Assembly (NCBI GenBank): GCA_016180375.1
Contig: JACPBJ010000089.1
Coordinates: forward strand, 1 to 6,026
Direction of reading: 5' to 3'
Length of the DNA: 6,026 bases
DNA from: Nitrososphaerota archaeon
GTDB taxonomy: Archaea > Thermoproteota > Nitrososphaeria > Nitrososphaerales > UBA57
This document shows positions 5,967 through 6,026 of the stretch, in pieces (the stretch's first letter is position 1; every line of letters begins with the position of its first letter). The notes under the pieces were generated by a model. It was given only the letters and a program-made list of their open reading frames with translations. It searched no databases and was not told the origin of the DNA. The position numbers and the translations under genes are program-made.

Positions 5967-6026
5967 TTATTATTGAACTATAGCTCGAACCTGCAGGGAT
6001 TAGTGCCTATCTCTGTTCAATCGCTG

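Noticed and set aside
5926..6015. A complete tRNA gene on the + strand starting at the GCGGGGG stretch.
   Set aside because: No matching CCCCCGC acceptor strand, no D-arm and no proper T-arm follow at tRNA distance.
5872..6026. A cobalamin riboswitch or an intrinsic terminator in the 3' non-coding region.
   Set aside because: No B12-box-like sequence is seen, the region follows rather than precedes the B12 genes, and neither palindrome forms a looped hairpin followed by a T-run.

Overview
This window is a compact archaeal gene cluster for the late steps of adenosylcobalamin (coenzyme B12) synthesis and for cobinamide salvage. Six genes lie on the + strand, all read in the same direction, and together they occupy bases 1 to 5871. 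In order they are: a 5'-truncated cobD-type PLP enzyme (L-threonine-O-3-phosphate decarboxylase), cobQ/cbiP (cobyric acid synthase), cbiB (adenosylcobinamide-phosphate synthase), cbiS (a CbiZ-CobZ fusion: adenosylcobinamide amidohydrolase plus alpha-ribazole-phosphate phosphatase), cobS (cobalamin synthase) and cobY (adenosylcobinamide-phosphate guanylyltransferase).

The source is very probably an archaeon. CobY in place of bacterial CobU/CobP, the PgpA-like CobZ phosphatase in place of CobC, and CbiZ-based cobinamide salvage are the archaeal versions of these steps. A TACK or thaumarchaeal source is a guess from general impression only and cannot be fixed from this window. The base composition looks moderate and even across all six genes, and I saw no sign of an inserted foreign gene.

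The genes work as one pathway. CobD makes (R)-1-aminopropan-2-ol phosphate. CobQ amidates the corrin ring to adenosylcobyric acid. CbiB joins the two to give adenosylcobinamide phosphate. CobY activates this with GTP. CobS attaches the lower-ligand nucleoside, and the CobZ half of CbiS removes the phosphate from the alpha-ribazole side. CobY lacks the kinase activity of CobU, so free cobinamide cannot enter directly. The CbiZ half of CbiS explains how it is used: it cuts cobinamide back to cobyric acid, which CbiB then re-uses. Not in the window are the corrin-ring genes, the corrinoid adenosyltransferase, CobT and an L-threonine kinase.

The genes are packed without spacers: cobD/cobQ overlap (23 nt if the TTG start is right), cobQ/cbiB share one base (TGATG), cbiB/cbiS abut exactly, cbiS/cobS overlap by 4 nt (ATGA), and cobS/cobY are 2 nt apart. 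This indicates one polycistronic message with translational coupling. The only non-coding stretch is 5872-6026. It holds two perfect palindromes, a short direct repeat and, on the minus strand, a stretch resembling the 3' end of a tRNA that lacks its 5' partner. There is no wholly unknown system here. The most interesting points are the salvage/phosphatase fusion inside a biosynthetic operon, unusual residues at normally conserved CbiB positions, the extended CobY tail, and the odd 3' intergenic region.
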